Source of the DNA: a bacterium | GTDB lineage: Bacteria; Babelota; Babeliae; Babelales; JABDEC01 | Assembly (NCBI GenBank): GCA_947481115.1 | Contig: CANKEI010000023.1 | Coordinates: 1 to 15,494 of the forward strand | Length of the DNA: 15,494 bases | Direction of reading: 5' to 3' | Shown here: in pieces, positions 14,901-15,494 of the stretch | How positions within the stretch are numbered: the first letter of the stretch is position 1 | Layout: each line of letters opens with the position of its first letter | Program-made: the position numbers and the translations under genes | The notes under the pieces: generated by a model | Databases searched by the model: none | The model's input: the letters and a program-made list of their open reading frames with translations, nothing else | Told to the model about the DNA's origin: nothing

Positions 14901-15494
14901 TCAAACTTTTGGTCCGGCAAATGGCGTAAATGATAGCGGTGCATTTGGAGCGGGTGCTGGTGCGCCAAGTTTGCCCGGGCCTTTTTGCCCCACAGGCACA
15001 ACTGATCCAGTTGCAGGTTTAACTGTAGTATCGGTAGTTGAATCGCAGCCGGTAATATTGCCAATGATTGCCGCTGCTGCACATAAATCTTCGGTTACAT
15101 TTACAGGTGTGACCTTTACTAATTCAGCAACTTTAGTGGTGATTGGCCCAGTATATTTAGTAGTGCTAGCGGCGCCAGGAGCCCCAGGTGTGCCAGGAGC
15201 GCCTGGAGTGGTAGTGTCAGCCGGAGCGGCTGGAGTTGCATCAATACCACTTATATAACTTGCAGCAGCAGTATCTGCTATGAAGCCAGTAGGCGCGGTT
15301 GGAGTTACAGCACCACTACTATCATCGGCACCGATAGTAATGCCGCTGGGACCAAGCGTTTGATTAGGTGTATATGTATTGCTCGCTTGATAGCCCTGCT
15401 TAGTTTGAGTGCTTATAACAGTTTGATTATCCATCCAGCTATTGGAATTTTGACCATTAAGATTTTGTACTTGATTTAATAAAATAATTATTAA
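14901..15494 (-). CDS. Pro/Ala/Thr-rich protein with collagen-like tract, 5' partial
   Basis: The reading frame is open from the stop at 14901 to the right edge of the window. It continues past the first internal ATG (15434) with credible coding sequence (LLNQVQNLNGQNSNSW), so the true start lies outside. About 197 residues are visible. The composition is low in complexity: Ala, Pro, Thr and Gly dominate, and four Gly-X-Y triplets (GAPGTPGAPGAA, 15168-15203) form a short collagen-like tract. A segment with two cysteines (DLCAAAAIIGNITGC) follows, then a Pro/Gly/Ala-rich tail ending SFTPFAGPKV. No enzyme motif is visible; a surface or exported protein is likely. The other frames over this region give shorter or compositionally odd products. 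The function and family are unknown to me. Confidence 0.6.
   Translation of the reverse strand, partial: LIIILLNQVQNLNGQNSNSWMDNQTVISTQTKQGYQASNTYTPNQTLGPSGITIGADDSSGAVTPTAPTGFIADTAAASYISGIDATPAAPADTTTPGAPGTPGAPGAASTTKYTGPITTKVAELVKVTPVNVTEDLCAAAAIIGNITGCDSTTDTTVKPATGSVVPVGQKGPGKLGAPAPAPNAPLSFTPFAGPKV

Noticed and set aside
14971..15258. A 95-codon + strand frame and a 62-codon minus frame over the collagen-like region
   Set aside because: They overlap the longer minus-strand frame that runs from 14901 past the window edge with protein-like sequence; low complexity DNA keeps several frames open.
1..15494. CRISPR arrays, tRNA or rRNA genes, insertion sequence ends
   Set aside because: I saw no regularly spaced repeats, cloverleaf-like segments, rRNA sequence, transposase or terminal inverted repeats.

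Overview
The window is AT-rich bacterial DNA, densely coding and mostly on the + strand. Shine-Dalgarno (SD) sites are clear before several genes, and TTG and GTG starts occur beside ATG. The cell implied is Gram-negative: it makes peptidoglycan (MurD, FtsW), exports proteins by signal peptides, and encodes pseudopilins of a type IV pilus or type II secretion machine. The AT bias, the several secreted proteins of unknown function and the scattered arrangement of normally clustered genes suggest a host-associated or reduced lineage, such as Candidatus Dependentiae (TM6). That placement is an inference and was not tested by any search.

Positions 1-3137 encode three envelope or exported proteins: a membrane-anchored alpha/beta hydrolase, a secreted protein that looks like a thioredoxin fold without redox cysteines, and a secreted metallo-beta-lactamase-fold hydrolase of the NAPE-phospholipase D (NAPE-PLD) type. 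Each has its own SD site, and a promoter is visible before the third.

Positions 3195-8563 look like one transcription unit or a few overlapping ones: a 55-residue ORF resembling the tail of Rpn/PD-(D/E)XK proteins, then pepA, murD, ftsW, and a complete MntA/HepT (nucleotidyltransferase/HEPN) toxin-antitoxin pair whose genes overlap. ileS follows (8695-11592), probably from its own promoter.

Positions 11593-15494 start with a long hairpin between convergent genes. Next comes a minus-strand gene for a cysteine-free, helical exported protein. Divergent from it runs a three-gene run (13328-14847) encoding two prepilin-like proteins and a PilX/GspK-like third, in the order of GspI-GspJ-GspK minor pseudopilins. 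At the right edge a minus-strand gene for a Pro/Ala/Thr-rich protein with a short collagen-like tract runs off the window.

No clearly new multi-gene system is visible. The best leads are the MntA/HepT pair next to ileS, the Rpn-tail-like ORF overlapping pepA, the exported NAPE-PLD-like enzyme, and the atypical minor pseudopilin set with its secreted neighbours.
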